NCBI GenBank assembly: GCA_030427905.1
Contig: JAUICL010000001.1
Span: 248,001-312,000 of the forward strand
Direction of reading: 5' to 3'
DNA length: 64,000 bases
Source: Bacteroidia bacterium
GTDB lineage: Bacteria > Bacteroidota > Bacteroidia > Flavobacteriales_D > Cryomorphaceae
The translations under genes were made by a program, and so were the position numbers. Of this stretch, positions 19,497 to 26,992 are shown one piece after another. The first letter of the stretch is position 1. Every line of letters begins with the position of its first letter. The notes under the pieces are model-generated. The model was not told the origin of the DNA, ran no database searches, and saw nothing but the letters and a program-made list of their open reading frames with translations.

Positions 19497-20822
19497 TTAG
19501 TATACGTTCAATGCGCGGTCAAGCTCTTGCTTGGCATTGAGCAAGTCGAGTGCCGCTGATATGTAGTTTTGTTGTTCGTTTAGCAATTGTTGTTCGGCTA
19601 CGTTGAGTTCGAAGCTCGTAGCCACCCCTTCGGAATACTTGATCTGAGTCTTTTGGCTAATACTCCGAGCCAGTTCCATACTTTCCTTCTGGTTTTCCCA
19701 TACCTTGAAAGCATTGTCGTAATTGGATCTCGAACGTCGCACATCGAGTTCTAAGTTCTGCTGAGTCTGTGTAAAAGCCAACTCGGCTTGCATATACCCA
19801 ATTTCAGCCTGTGCCACGCGGTTCTTTCTCGAGAAGCTACTCCAAATAGGTACGTTGAGCGTTACGCCCAAGATGGAAGTTGGAAACCAATTGCCATCAC
19901 TGCTAAAGAAGTTAAACTCATTTCCTTGCCCAATGTCCTGGTAGGTGTAGAACGCATTTAGACTCGGGTAGTAGGCCGCCTTCTCTGAGCGCACGTTCAG
20001 ATCTTGAAGCTCCAAATTGGTTCGGGCTATCAAGAAATCCGGGTGGGAATTCAAATTTGGCTCTCGTGTCAGGTAGGCTTGGTTATTAGAAAGCTGAACG
20101 AGATTCTCAATTTTATCGGCAAGCACAACTTCCTGACTCAGTGGAATCCCAATCACAAAGTTGAGAACCTGCTCCGAAATCTCCTTAAAACGGATCGTCT
20201 GATCGACATTGATTTTGAAGCGATTGAGATTCAACTTAATCTGATCTACGTCTTGCTGTTCGCTCAAACCGGCTCCGTAAAGTGCTTCGGTGTCACTCAG
20301 CGTTCGTTCCAAAGATTCTATATTCTCTTGGAGAATCTCGAGGTTGGCTTCGGCCAGCAATACCGTGTGGTATGCTTCGGCGACGCTTACTTTTACATCC
20401 ATTTCGGTCTTGGCTGTTTGGTGCTCGGCAAAATCGACATAGACGCGAGAGGCCTTCAAGCCCACGAGGTAAGTTCCATCAAAGAGAAGTTGGTTGGCAG
20501 TAATTCCCAAATTGAGATTGTGCTTGGTACCAAATTGCACTGCACCAGGCTCTCCTGTTGGGGAAAATTCACCTGGAATAATGGACGTAGGAATATCAAT
20601 AAAGTACTGATACTCGGCTTTACCGTTGATCTGCGGAAGTCCGATAGCGAGGATTTCCTTTACTTCCTTTTCTCTTTTAGCCGTATTGTAACGGGCGTCT
20701 CGCGTGGCATAACTGCTATCGATAGCCATTTGCTGCGCTTGTTGCAGGGTCAGGCTCAGCGGCTGGGCAAAGCCCTGTACCGCGAATAAAAGCCCAACTA
20801 GCGCAAGAAATTTTCTAGACAT
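19497..20822 (-). CDS. TolC-family outer-membrane efflux protein
   Basis: This is a 441-residue outer-membrane channel for the neighbouring RND pump. A signal peptide ends near residue 20 (VQGFAQ). Two long helical repeats contain the OEP-family patterns ALGLPQINGKAEYQYFIDIP-like near residue 60, where the chain enters the barrel, and LNVPIWSSFSRKNRVAQAEIGYMQAEL in the second half, ending NYISAALDLLNAKQELDRALNVY. Position and spacing (6 bases from tetR, 2 bases from the adaptor) support a tripartite pump encoded in one transcript. Confidence 0.93.
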   Translation of the reverse strand: MSRKFLALVGLLFAVQGFAQPLSLTLQQAQQMAIDSSYATRDARYNTAKREKEVKEILAIGLPQINGKAEYQYFIDIPTSIIPGEFSPTGEPGAVQFGTKHNLNLGITANQLLFDGTYLVGLKASRVYVDFAEHQTAKTEMDVKVSVAEAYHTVLLAEANLEILQENIESLERTLSDTEALYGAGLSEQQDVDQIKLNLNRFKINVDQTIRFKEISEQVLNFVIGIPLSQEVVLADKIENLVQLSNNQAYLTREPNLNSHPDFLIARTNLELQDLNVRSEKAAYYPSLNAFYTYQDIGQGNEFNFFSSDGNWFPTSILGVTLNVPIWSSFSRKNRVAQAEIGYMQAELAFTQTQQNLELDVRRSRSNYDNAFKVWENQKESMELARSISQKTQIKYSEGVATSFELNVAEQQLLNEQQNYISAALDLLNAKQELDRALNVY

Positions 20823-20828
20823 TATTGG

Positions 20829-21455
20829 TTATTTAGATTGTTTGTGTTGGTTTTCAAAGTATTGTCGCCCTTTGTCCGAAACGATTCCGTATATGTGATG
20901 AAGAACCATCTGTTCATGAACCTCTAGCGGGCGATATTGTTGCACAGGGAATGTATTTGGTTCAAAAAGAATGTTCAAGCGAGTCACCCAAAGCGCCGTC
21001 ATAATATCGACATCGAGATCGGCTCTATACAAACCTTCTTTCATTCCTCTTCGCAGATTAGATGCCATCACTTCAGAAACAAATTCGTGTCTCAATTCGT
21101 TCATGGTCACCATTGCCTCAGGGTAATATTTCTCTAAATCATAGAAAATAGAAGGGTGTATCTCCTTGAGTTCGTTTACTACAAACTTGCTGATCTCCAT
21201 CAACTCGTCGATGGCGTTCAAGTTTTTGTGAACGATACCCATGATAGAGTTTTCTGTAAGGCAACAATCACGTTCTAAGATTTTTTGGATCAAATCACTC
21301 TTGTCTTTCACAAATTGATACAAAGTCTTTTTGGAAACGCGAAGATGTCTCGCCATGTCATCCATTGTGACACTCTTTAAGCCAAATCTCATAAAGACTT
21401 GACCCGCACTCTCTAAGAGCGCCTTTTGTTTGTCATCTAATTCAACTGCCTTCAT
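20829..21455 (-). CDS. TetR-family repressor of the efflux operon
   Basis: This is a 208-residue transcription regulator. The N-terminal helix-turn-helix (about residues 10-55) reads FGLKSVTMDDMARHLRVSKKTLYQFVKDKSDLI, a very typical TetR DNA-binding domain. The remaining helical part would form the ligand pocket and dimer interface. It is the first gene of the operon and so probably controls itself and the pump. The ATG at 21455 is used; a TTG four codons upstream overlaps the probable -7 box. An inverted repeat in the upstream gap (21489-21518) is a candidate operator. The ligand is unknown. Confidence 0.93.
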   Translation of the reverse strand: MKAVELDDKQKALLESAGQVFMRFGLKSVTMDDMARHLRVSKKTLYQFVKDKSDLIQKILERDCCLTENSIMGIVHKNLNAIDELMEISKFVVNELKEIHPSIFYDLEKYYPEAMVTMNELRHEFVSEVMASNLRRGMKEGLYRADLDVDIMTALWVTRLNILFEPNTFPVQQYRPLEVHEQMVLHHIYGIVSDKGRQYFENQHKQSK

Positions 21456-21464
21456 AATGCGCCG

Positions 21465-21472
21465 CAAAAATA
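21465..21472 (-). promoter_or_regulatory. -7 promoter box of the tetR-efflux operon
   Basis: On the minus strand TATTTTTG fits TAnnTTTG and ends 9 bases before the tetR ATG, so the transcript would have a very short leader. Confidence 0.5.
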
Positions 21473-21488
21473 GAAACTATTTTCTCAT

Positions 21489-21518
21489 TGGAAACGTTTT
21501 TTGTATTTTTTGTTTCCA
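21489..21518. promoter_or_regulatory. candidate TetR operator
   Basis: A 7-bp inverted repeat, TGGAAAC (21489-21495) and GTTTCCA (21512-21518), is separated by 16 bases and lies just upstream of the tetR -7 box, in the gap shared with the divergent asnS gene. The position fits an autorepressor site. Binding is an inference. Confidence 0.4.
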
Positions 21519-21615
21519 TCGTTTTCATCGCAAGATTCCAATCCTGTTCTTTCGCTAGTGAAACCGTGCTATTCAGCCGAAAAGTTTGTTCTTTTGCATC
21601 CATAATTTTCGCGAT

Positions 21616-23046
21616 ATGAGTCAACATACGGTCAAAGACCTTTTAGCATTAGCTCCTAGTGGGCAGGAAGTTGAAATCAAAGCCTGGGTACGAACGTTCA
21701 GAAGTAATCGGTTTATCGCCTTGAGCGATGGTACCACGATCAATACCATTCAGGCTGTTGTTGACTTTGAGAACATGTCGGAAGAACTGCTCAAGCGCGT
21801 TACGACTGGTGCGGCCGTGTGCGTGAAAGGAAAACTAGAAGCTTCGCAAGGAAAAGGCCAGAGTTCGGAAATTCAGGTTTCGGGGCTGGAGATTTTGGGA
21901 GATTCTGATCCGGAAGTGTACCCGCTTCAGCCCAAGAAACACAGCCTTGATTTCCTTCGCGAAAAAGCGCACCTGCGTTTCCGCACCAATACTTTTGGAG
22001 CGGTTTTCAGACTGCGCCACGGTATGAGCTACGCCATCCACAAGTACTTCAACGAACGAGGATTCTTCAATATGCACACGCCCATCATCACGGCTAGTGA
22101 TGCGGAAGGTGCTGGTGAAATGTTTCAGGTTACTACACTCGACCTGAAGAATCCACCGAAAAATGAAGCTGGGGAGATCAACTACAGCGAAGACTTTTTT
22201 GGAAAGGAAACAAACCTAACCGTATCGGGACAGCTCGAAGCAGAAATGGCCGCTTTGGCACTGCGCAAGGTGTACACATTTGGACCGACGTTTAGAGCTG
22301 AGAATTCGAACACTTCACGTCACCTGGCTGAGTTCTGGATGATTGAGCCGGAAGTGGCTTTTGCCGACCTGACCGACAATATGGACCTGATTGAGGACTT
22401 CCTTCAATACCTGGTCAAATACGCTTTAGACAACTACCGCGACGACCTGGAGTTTCTGGCTCAACGTGAAGCTCAAGAAGAAAAAGGAAAGCCAGAAGCC
22501 GAACGCAAGGCCATGGGGCTTATCGAGCGATTGGAATTTGTGGCAAATCACAAGTTTGAGCGACTGACCTACACCGAAGCAATCGACATTCTGAGAAACT
22601 CGAAGCCGTTTAAGAAGAAGAAATTTAAGTACCCGGTAGAATGGGGTACTGACCTACAGAGCGAGCACGAGCGCTACCTGGTTGAAAAGCATTTTGAGAA
22701 ACCCGTTATCCTTACCGATTACCCGGCTTCGTTTAAGGCCTTCTATATGCGCCTGAACGACGACCAGAAAACGGTAGCCGCTATGGATGTACTCTTCCCG
22801 GGTGTTGGTGAGATCACAGGTGGATCGCAACGTGAAGAGCGGCTTGACGTACTCAAACGCCGCTGCGAAGCAATGGGCATCGAAGAAGAGCACGTGTGGT
22901 GGTATCTCGAGAGCCGTATGTTTGGTACCTGCCAGCACGCTGGTTTTGGACTGGGCTTCGAGCGCTTGATCATGTTTGTAACGGGTATGGGTAATATCCG
23001 CGACGTGATCCCATTCCCGCGCACCCCGCAGAACTGTGAGTTTTAA
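21616..23046 (+). CDS. asnS: asparaginyl-tRNA synthetase
   Basis: This class II aminoacyl-tRNA synthetase (476 residues) charges tRNA-Asn. The N-terminal OB-fold anticodon-binding domain (about 10-110) has [21 protein letters not shown]. The catalytic domain has motif 2 in [21 protein letters not shown] and motif 3 in [21 protein letters not shown], ending [12 protein letters not shown]. The ATG at 21616 gives the usual N-terminus; the longer reading adds ten residues without support. The gene is divergent from the tetR operon, and a plus-strand accessory stretch follows it. Confidence 0.97.
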   Translation: MSQHTVKDLLALAPSGQEVEIKAWVRTFRSNRFIALSDGTTINTIQAVVDFENMSEELLKRVTTGAAVCVKGKLEASQGKGQSSEIQVSGLEILGDSDPEVYPLQPKKHSLDFLREKAHLRFRTNTFGAVFRLRHGMSYAIHKYFNERGFFNMHTPIITASDAEGAGEMFQVTTLDLKNPPKNEAGEINYSEDFFGKETNLTVSGQLEAEMAALALRKVYTFGPTFRAENSNTSRHLAEFWMIEPEVAFADLTDNMDLIEDFLQYLVKYALDNYRDDLEFLAQREAQEEKGKPEAERKAMGLIERLEFVANHKFERLTYTEAIDILRNSKPFKKKKFKYPVEWGTDLQSEHERYLVEKHFEKPVILTDYPASFKAFYMRLNDDQKTVAAMDVLFPGVGEITGGSQREERLDVLKRRCEAMGIEEEHVWWYLESRMFGTCQHAGFGLGFERLIMFVTGMGNIRDVIPFPRTPQNCEF

Positions 23047-23135
23047 GAAGGTTCTCAGCTTTTTATTCCCCTAGGTTGTTGCCATAGTCACACTGGCGTA
23101 TGGGCGGCGTATGCACCTTGTTAGATGCTTGTTAC

Positions 23136-23190
23136 CCCGCTTTAGGACCGCTATAAGACCGCCATAGAACCGCCTTAAGACCGCTTTAGA
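23136..23190. repeat. five tandem copies of an 11-base repeat
   Basis: Five head-to-tail units with consensus ACCGCYWTARR run without a gap: CCCGCTTTAGG, ACCGCTATAAG, ACCGCCATAGA, ACCGCCTTAAG and ACCGCTTTAGA. They lie about 90 bases after the asnS stop, in non-coding sequence. Confidence 0.85.
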
Positions 23191-23218
23191 GCAGATCGGC
23201 GAAAAGGATAGGATATGG

Positions 23219-23246
23219 TCATTTTTTCGCATATTTGGGAAGGACG
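23219..23246 (+). repeat. promoter-like repeat element, short copy 1
   Basis: TCATTTTTT followed after three bases by ATATTTGGGAAGGAC. The same motif ends the two 89-bp repeats at 23768 and 25752 and recurs in weaker form at 28841. It lies 19 bases before the small membrane protein gene, so a promoter role is plausible. Confidence 0.5.
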
Positions 23247-23264
23247 AATACGCGCGGGCAAGAA

Positions 23265-23552
23265 ATGAAACTCCTTGGATACATATCCATTCTCACAGGC
23301 ATAACTGGAATTATAATGATTCTATGGTGGAGCTTCAGGTTGCCTTTTAGATATGAAGAATTGGGAGGTCTGGGTGATCAAATAACATTGTTCAAGTATG
23401 GACAGGAAAACTATTACGCCCTTCTGACATCTCAAGTTATTGGACTCATTAGTGGAATTATTTGTTACCTAAAGACTAAACTCAATTTAGGGATCATCGG
23501 TAGCCTTATCTGCTTGATTGGTTTTACAATTCTCTGGTTCGAACCTATGTGA
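23265..23552 (+). CDS. small three-helix membrane protein, unknown function
   Basis: I do not recognise this 95-residue protein. It has three hydrophobic segments: about 5-22 (ISILTGITGIIMILWW), about 50-65 (QVIGLISGIICYL) and about 72-90 (GIIGSLICLIGFTILW), so it should sit in the inner membrane. The ATG at 23265 is used; the longer reading starts at a TTG within the upstream promoter-like element. It is the first gene of the accessory stretch after asnS. Codon pattern and hydrophobic pattern make it a likely but not certain gene. Confidence 0.55.
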   Translation: MKLLGYISILTGITGIIMILWWSFRLPFRYEELGGLGDQITLFKYGQENYYALLTSQVIGLISGIICYLKTKLNLGIIGSLICLIGFTILWFEPM

Positions 23553-23767
23553 AAAGAAAAACTATTGCCAACATTGGTATTTCATACTTACTACAAAAAT
23601 CAGTGCTCGGCGTACTACTTGTTCCGTTGCATCATGCCCCTTGTTCAGCGACTCAAAAGAATCTGAATCAAGCAAGTTCGGGTGGGTTTTGTTGTTTTTG
23701 ATTGAGATTCGAATTAGTGATCGACATTGAATGGGTCGCATCTTCTTCTACCTCTCCATTAATCAAA

Positions 23768-23856
23768 GAAGCTGATCACAATTGATTAGGTCGATTTGAT
23801 TCCTACTACGGCACTTTCCCATTCCCGTCATTTTTTTGGATATTTGGGAAGGACTG
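23768..23856 (+). repeat. 89-bp intergenic repeat, copy A
   Basis: This 89-base segment aligns without gaps to 25752-25840, with about 70 of 89 positions identical by eye; weaker similarity continues about 34 bases upstream. It starts GAAGCTGATCACAATTGAT and ends GATATTTGGGAAGGACTG. The first 20 and last 30 positions are nearly identical and the middle is more diverged. The rest of the gap 23553-24025 contains no gene I can support. Confidence 0.8.
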
Positions 23857-23962
23857 GTGGAGTGAAGCGTAGAATTTAATTACACGCATAATTATACGTT
23901 TATAGACGTTTATTCACACCTAATTGTACAGCCAGACTGGAAAAACATTGAAAAACGAAACA

Positions 23963-24015
23963 TCAACCCATAGGTCAGATAACACACATTAATGTGTGTT
24001 ATCCAATTGTTGGCA
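23963..24015. repeat. perfect palindrome and attC-like left boundary of the cassette pair
   Basis: GATAACACACATT (23978-23990) is followed directly by its exact reverse complement (23991-24003), a 26-base perfect palindrome. Five bases later comes GTTGGCA (24009-24015), the boundary of the first cassette-like unit. Upstream, CATCAAC near 23961-23967 could be the matching opposite core. The arrangement core, hairpin, GTTGG resembles the site at 24533-24598. Confidence 0.5.
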
Positions 24016-24592
24016 TTAATTAAAAATGAAGCTCACTCTCATAGAGAATAGATTATCAATTTGCCGCTTTGTATGGCCTGCTTTGGCACTGGTCGGAATC
24101 GTACTGACAGTAATACTTTTCAATTTTTCGAATGAAGAAATTAAGGAAAGCACTGTGCTAAAAGGTATTATAGTCTGCAGTTTTCCTCTTTTGATACCTA
24201 TGTTATATTGTCGTTATAGGGACTATTTTGTTACAAAACCAGAAGTTAAGGTCAATAAGGATGCTCTTGAAATAGTTGATAACGGTATTCGAATTAAGCA
24301 CAGGACCTATGGACCTGATAAAATTGAGAGAGTACTCATACGCTATATTGGAAGCACCACTAATCCTTCAAATGGAATCGAAAATGAGATACGCATGAAG
24401 TCAAGATTTGGGTCGAAACGATTCTATTTTCGTTTAGAGACTTCTAATGAACTAGAAATCCTAACAGAGCAGCTAACAGACCTTTTAGGGGATAGCAGGA
24501 AAATTGATGTAGCGAAAATAAATAAAAACTAATGCCAACAAGGTGTAAAATGCATAGCTTCCTGATGTCAGCCACGCATCTTACACAGAACG
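24010..24592 (+). mobile_element. integron-cassette-like unit 1
   Basis: The unit begins GTTGGCATTA (24009-24018) and, after a single gene, reads TAATGCCAAC (24530-24539), the exact reverse complement; the stop codon TAA is part of that inverted copy. A hairpin site and the next GTTGG core (24592) follow. In integron cassettes the core at the end of a cassette complements the start of the same cassette, as seen here. The core (GTTGGCA) departs from the usual GTTRRRY, and no integrase gene is in the window. Confidence 0.55.
24026..24532 (+). CDS. small membrane protein with a PH-like cytoplasmic part
   Basis: I do not recognise a named family for this 168-residue protein. Two membrane helices are visible (about 15-35 and 45-62), followed by a basic CRYRDYF turn and a ~100-residue soluble part whose strand pattern (ALEIVDNGIRIKHRTYGPDKIERVLIRYIG) recalls the bacterial PH-like fold. 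The ATG lies 8 bases after the inverted-repeat end of the cassette-like unit, and the stop codon falls inside its other end, so the unit carries exactly this gene. A role in envelope sensing or immunity would be guesswork. Confidence 0.7.
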   Translation: MKLTLIENRLSICRFVWPALALVGIVLTVILFNFSNEEIKESTVLKGIIVCSFPLLIPMLYCRYRDYFVTKPEVKVNKDALEIVDNGIRIKHRTYGPDKIERVLIRYIGSTTNPSNGIENEIRMKSRFGSKRFYFRLETSNELEILTEQLTDLLGDSRKIDVAKINKN

Positions 24593-24598
24593 TTGGTG
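24533..24598. repeat. attC-like hairpin between cassette-like units
   Basis: CCAAC (24535-24539) pairs with GTTGG (24592-24596). Inside, GTGTAAAATGC (24543-24553) pairs with GCATCTTACAC (24576-24586) except for one A/C mismatch, and CTGATGTCAG sits near the top. Imperfect pairing, unequal spacers and terminal CAAC/GTTG cores match the general plan of integron attC sites. Confidence 0.6.
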
Positions 24599-25504
24599 AT
24601 AATTAAAAAATGAAACTATTAAACATAGCCATAGACATTGAAAGCATTGAGGAATGTGAGAAAAGATTGAGGGATAAATCCTTGCAAGAACTTTGTGAGA
24701 ATTTTAAACTAGGATACGAAAACATCCTTTCGACCTTTGCATTTCCAATTGCTGTTGCTTCTCACTCTATGCAGAGTATCTATGAAATTGAATATAGACT
24801 GAAAGCAGCGACACAATTAAAAACTAACCTTACGGATGACTCGAAAGAATTCAAAGACCTTGTAAACGAACATAGACTAAAGGACAGAAAAAAAGGAAGG
24901 GGAATTAATGAAGCTTCAAAAATGCTGAAAAATATCGGCAAAGAACTTGCCTTTCTTGATGATACGATTAATCAAATAACTCTAAATTCTCTTGTCAATA
25001 GTTGGACAATATTTGAATCAATAATGAAGGATATTTGGATTCACCTTTTAAATTCAGACCCCAAGAGATTTCTTTCTCAAACACTTCTAAACAACGATGG
25101 AGAATTACCAGGAATTGAAGGCAAAAATATTTCAATTGGACTTCTTCAAAAATTTGACCTTGACGTCTCAAAACATTTGGGAGATTTACTTCATAAAAAA
25201 TATGACTTCACAAGCGTAAGAGGTATAAAAAAGGCCTACTCTGAACTTTTCAAGAAGGAAGGAATGGACTTCTCTTTTTTAGAAAATAAAACTCTGTGTC
25301 AATTAGAAATTGCTCGACATATAACTGTCCATAAAGGTGGGGTAATTGACGAAGAGTATCTTAAAAGGACAACATATAAAAACGAAAAACTTGGACATAA
25401 ATTAGACTATAGCGCAAGGAGGTGCAAAGAATTGATTAATTCCCCTATTTCTATAGGAACCAAGTTGTTTCTAATAGTGGATACAATATAAAACTATCAC
25501 CAAC
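24593..25504 (+). mobile_element. integron-cassette-like unit 2
   Basis: The unit begins GTTGGTGATA (24592-24601) and, after one gene, reads TATCACCAAC (25495-25504), the exact reverse complement. Its leader (ATAATTAAAAAATGAA) is nearly identical to that of unit 1 (ATTAATTAAAAATGAA). Downstream, AAAGGTAG and CTACTTT with a CGCC/GGCG hairpin between them (25506-25551) look like the next attC-like arm pair. No closing GTTGG core follows, so the array ends in a decayed site. Confidence 0.55.
24610..25491 (+). CDS. HEPN-domain protein (possible RNase)
   Basis: This 293-residue, all-helical soluble protein has the HEPN motif R-x4-H at residues 236-241 (RHITVH), within LEIARHITVHKGG, as in RiboL-PSP-HEPN and MAE_28990-type proteins. 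HEPN proteins with this motif are often metal-independent RNases in toxin-antitoxin, abortive infection or stress systems. No nucleotidyltransferase (MNT) or other antitoxin gene is next to it. A second helical block (residues 125-147, SLVNSWTIFESIMKDIW) is also typical of the four-helix HEPN fold. The gene occupies cassette-like unit 2 alone and is AT-rich compared with the core genes. The family call is good; RNase activity is inference. Confidence 0.7.
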   Translation: MKLLNIAIDIESIEECEKRLRDKSLQELCENFKLGYENILSTFAFPIAVASHSMQSIYEIEYRLKAATQLKTNLTDDSKEFKDLVNEHRLKDRKKGRGINEASKMLKNIGKELAFLDDTINQITLNSLVNSWTIFESIMKDIWIHLLNSDPKRFLSQTLLNNDGELPGIEGKNISIGLLQKFDLDVSKHLGDLLHKKYDFTSVRGIKKAYSELFKKEGMDFSFLENKTLCQLEIARHITVHKGGVIDEEYLKRTTYKNEKLGHKLDYSARRCKELINSPISIGTKLFLIVDTI

Positions 25505-25578
25505 AAAGGTAGCTGATCACGCCTAAGGCGGAGACCTGCAGAACTACTTTTCGCGACCAAAAAAAGCTCCAGATTCAA

Positions 25579-25601
25579 GCCCGTTATAGCGGGAATTTTT
25601 T
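25579..25601 (+). terminator. weak hairpin with T run
   Basis: CCCG (25580-25583) and CGGG (25590-25593) form a 4-5 bp stem closed by a T/G wobble; after AA come six T residues. It could end transcription from the HEPN gene, but the stem is short. Confidence 0.35.
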
Positions 25602-25617
25602 GGAATGGCCGGAATGG

Positions 25618-25693
25618 CTTCTATGCGACCCCTTCAGGGTCGGATTCGATTCTATCCTAATGCTTCTACAAAAATGCAACCCCTTCAGGGTTG
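25618..25693. repeat. two copies of a CCCCTTCAGGG palindromic repeat
   Basis: Two similar units are present. CGACCC (25626-25631) / GGGTCG (25637-25642) and CAACCC (25677-25682) / GGGTTG (25688-25693) share the loop CTTCA. The second is preceded by CTTCTACAAAAATG and the first by TTCTATG. Palindromes of this form recur between genes in many Bacteroidota as I recall; that was not checked. With the neighbouring 89-bp repeat they fill most of the gene-free gap 25492-25909. Confidence 0.6.
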
Positions 25694-25751
25694 AGTTTTG
25701 GGTGTGCTGATCCTGATGGCCGCATTTCTTGCTTTCATCCTATTCATCTAC

Positions 25752-25840
25752 GAAGCTAATCACAATTGATACCAAGGATTCAATTCCCGCAAAGGCGCTC
25801 TCCTATTCCAATCATTTTTTTTGATATTTGGGAAGGACTG
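25752..25840 (+). repeat. 89-bp intergenic repeat, copy B
   Basis: Partner of the segment at 23768-23856: same length, no gaps, about 79% identical by eye. It ends in GATATTTGGGAAGGACTG, 69 bases before the start of the barrel-like protein gene. The ATATTTG core resembles the -7 box TAnnTTTG apart from its first base, so the end of the repeat may act as a promoter. Confidence 0.8.
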
Positions 25841-25909
25841 TTTGAAGATCAGAGAGAAGACCATCTCCTTCAAAAGAGCATTAAAACCTAGAGATCTAAC
25901 ATCCAAACT

Positions 25910-26899
25910 ATGAGACGAAAAACCAAAACACATCCCAACCATTTAATGCTCTTCACCAGACTTTTCTGTACGATAAGCTTGTGCTCAGGAATATGGACAT
26001 GTGTTAGTGCTCAGAATGATACGCCACATATTACCACCTACCACTCAGATGGAACTGTGAGCCAAGGAAATCTGAAAGGGAAGCTTTTCAAAAGACCTGA
26101 AATTAAACTTGAAACTGAAGGAGAAGTCCAGCGCATTCAGACAAGAAAACTTGATAGTCTGATATTAGACGGACAAACCTATACTGTTCGCAAGAATTTT
26201 CTTGACGCTGACCTTCTTCTGGAACTTGATACGGGGCTGGTTGACCTTTACGAAGTCAATAACTCTTTTCTCGGAATTCGTTGGAAAGGCAGAAAACTCA
26301 TGCTCGTTTCGCCACGAGATTTTGACAAAGTGCTCCCATCTTTTGGGTATGGTGAATTTGAAAAAGGAAAAGACATCACCCGAGAAGAATTTGTTTCGAG
26401 CATCAAAAAGATCAATCGCAATACCACCAGAGAAACTATCCTTCCAATTGATTCCATTGCCCAGAATTCCGATTTTTTTATTCCGCGCATTAGCTTTCTG
26501 CGGCCAGAAGTAGGTTTTGAGCTGAATATTTCACGGGTGGTATCACTTTACAATTCTATTGGTTTAAACTTCTTTGGAGATGCGAGCCGAGAGGCTCAAA
26601 CATTCGTCAACTACGATTATTCCGGAGAGCTGCGTTTATTCTACAACCAAGAACGGCGGCTGGAAAAAGGAAAGTTGAACTACAACCGAACCGGGCCTTT
26701 TATCGCCGGGTCATACAAATACTTCATTGATATCAACCGAGAGAACACTGACTTCGTCGGTATTCTGCATGGGTGGCAAGAGAGCAATCTCTTTTCGAAT
26801 GGTACATTCGTGGGATTCAGGCTCGGAGCTGGTTATGACATGACCAATGAAGGGTTTATGTTTTTCTCGGCTCTCACAATGGGCTGGACGTTTAAATAA
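25910..26899 (+). CDS. exported protein with C-terminal outer-membrane-barrel features
   Basis: I do not recognise the family of this 329-residue protein. A long basic N-region and a hydrophobic core ending CVSAQN (about residue 37) form a signal peptide. Residues 40-150 are a strand-rich segment with many charged residues, somewhat like small proteins that open with HITTYHSDGTVSQG. The last ~140 residues show alternating patterns ending in GLNFFGDAS, FRLGAGYDM and ALTMGWTFK, the terminal aromatic pattern of outer-membrane beta barrels. It follows copy B of the 89-bp repeat and stands alone. Location at the outer membrane is inference. Confidence 0.65.
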   Translation: MRRKTKTHPNHLMLFTRLFCTISLCSGIWTCVSAQNDTPHITTYHSDGTVSQGNLKGKLFKRPEIKLETEGEVQRIQTRKLDSLILDGQTYTVRKNFLDADLLLELDTGLVDLYEVNNSFLGIRWKGRKLMLVSPRDFDKVLPSFGYGEFEKGKDITREEFVSSIKKINRNTTRETILPIDSIAQNSDFFIPRISFLRPEVGFELNISRVVSLYNSIGLNFFGDASREAQTFVNYDYSGELRLFYNQERRLEKGKLNYNRTGPFIAGSYKYFIDINRENTDFVGILHGWQESNLFSNGTFVGFRLGAGYDMTNEGFMFFSALTMGWTFK

Positions 26900-26992
26900 G
26901 GCCATTGCACGTTTCTTCACTGACTACAGCTCTGTAGGATTTTTGAATACTTGACTAAATGTATTTACTTTGTAATAACATTATCTACAGCT

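Noticed and set aside
23041-23075. Possible terminator directly after asnS (TGAG ... CTCA with TTTTT)
   Set aside because: Stem is only four base pairs with a long loop; not supported.
23118-23130. GTTAGAT, a good match to the integron core, as a third cassette border
   Set aside because: No complementary core or hairpin at the expected distance; the surrounding repeats are direct, not inverted.
23518-23730. 70-codon open frame after the small membrane protein
   Set aside because: Overlaps the preceding gene, no domain, irregular composition.
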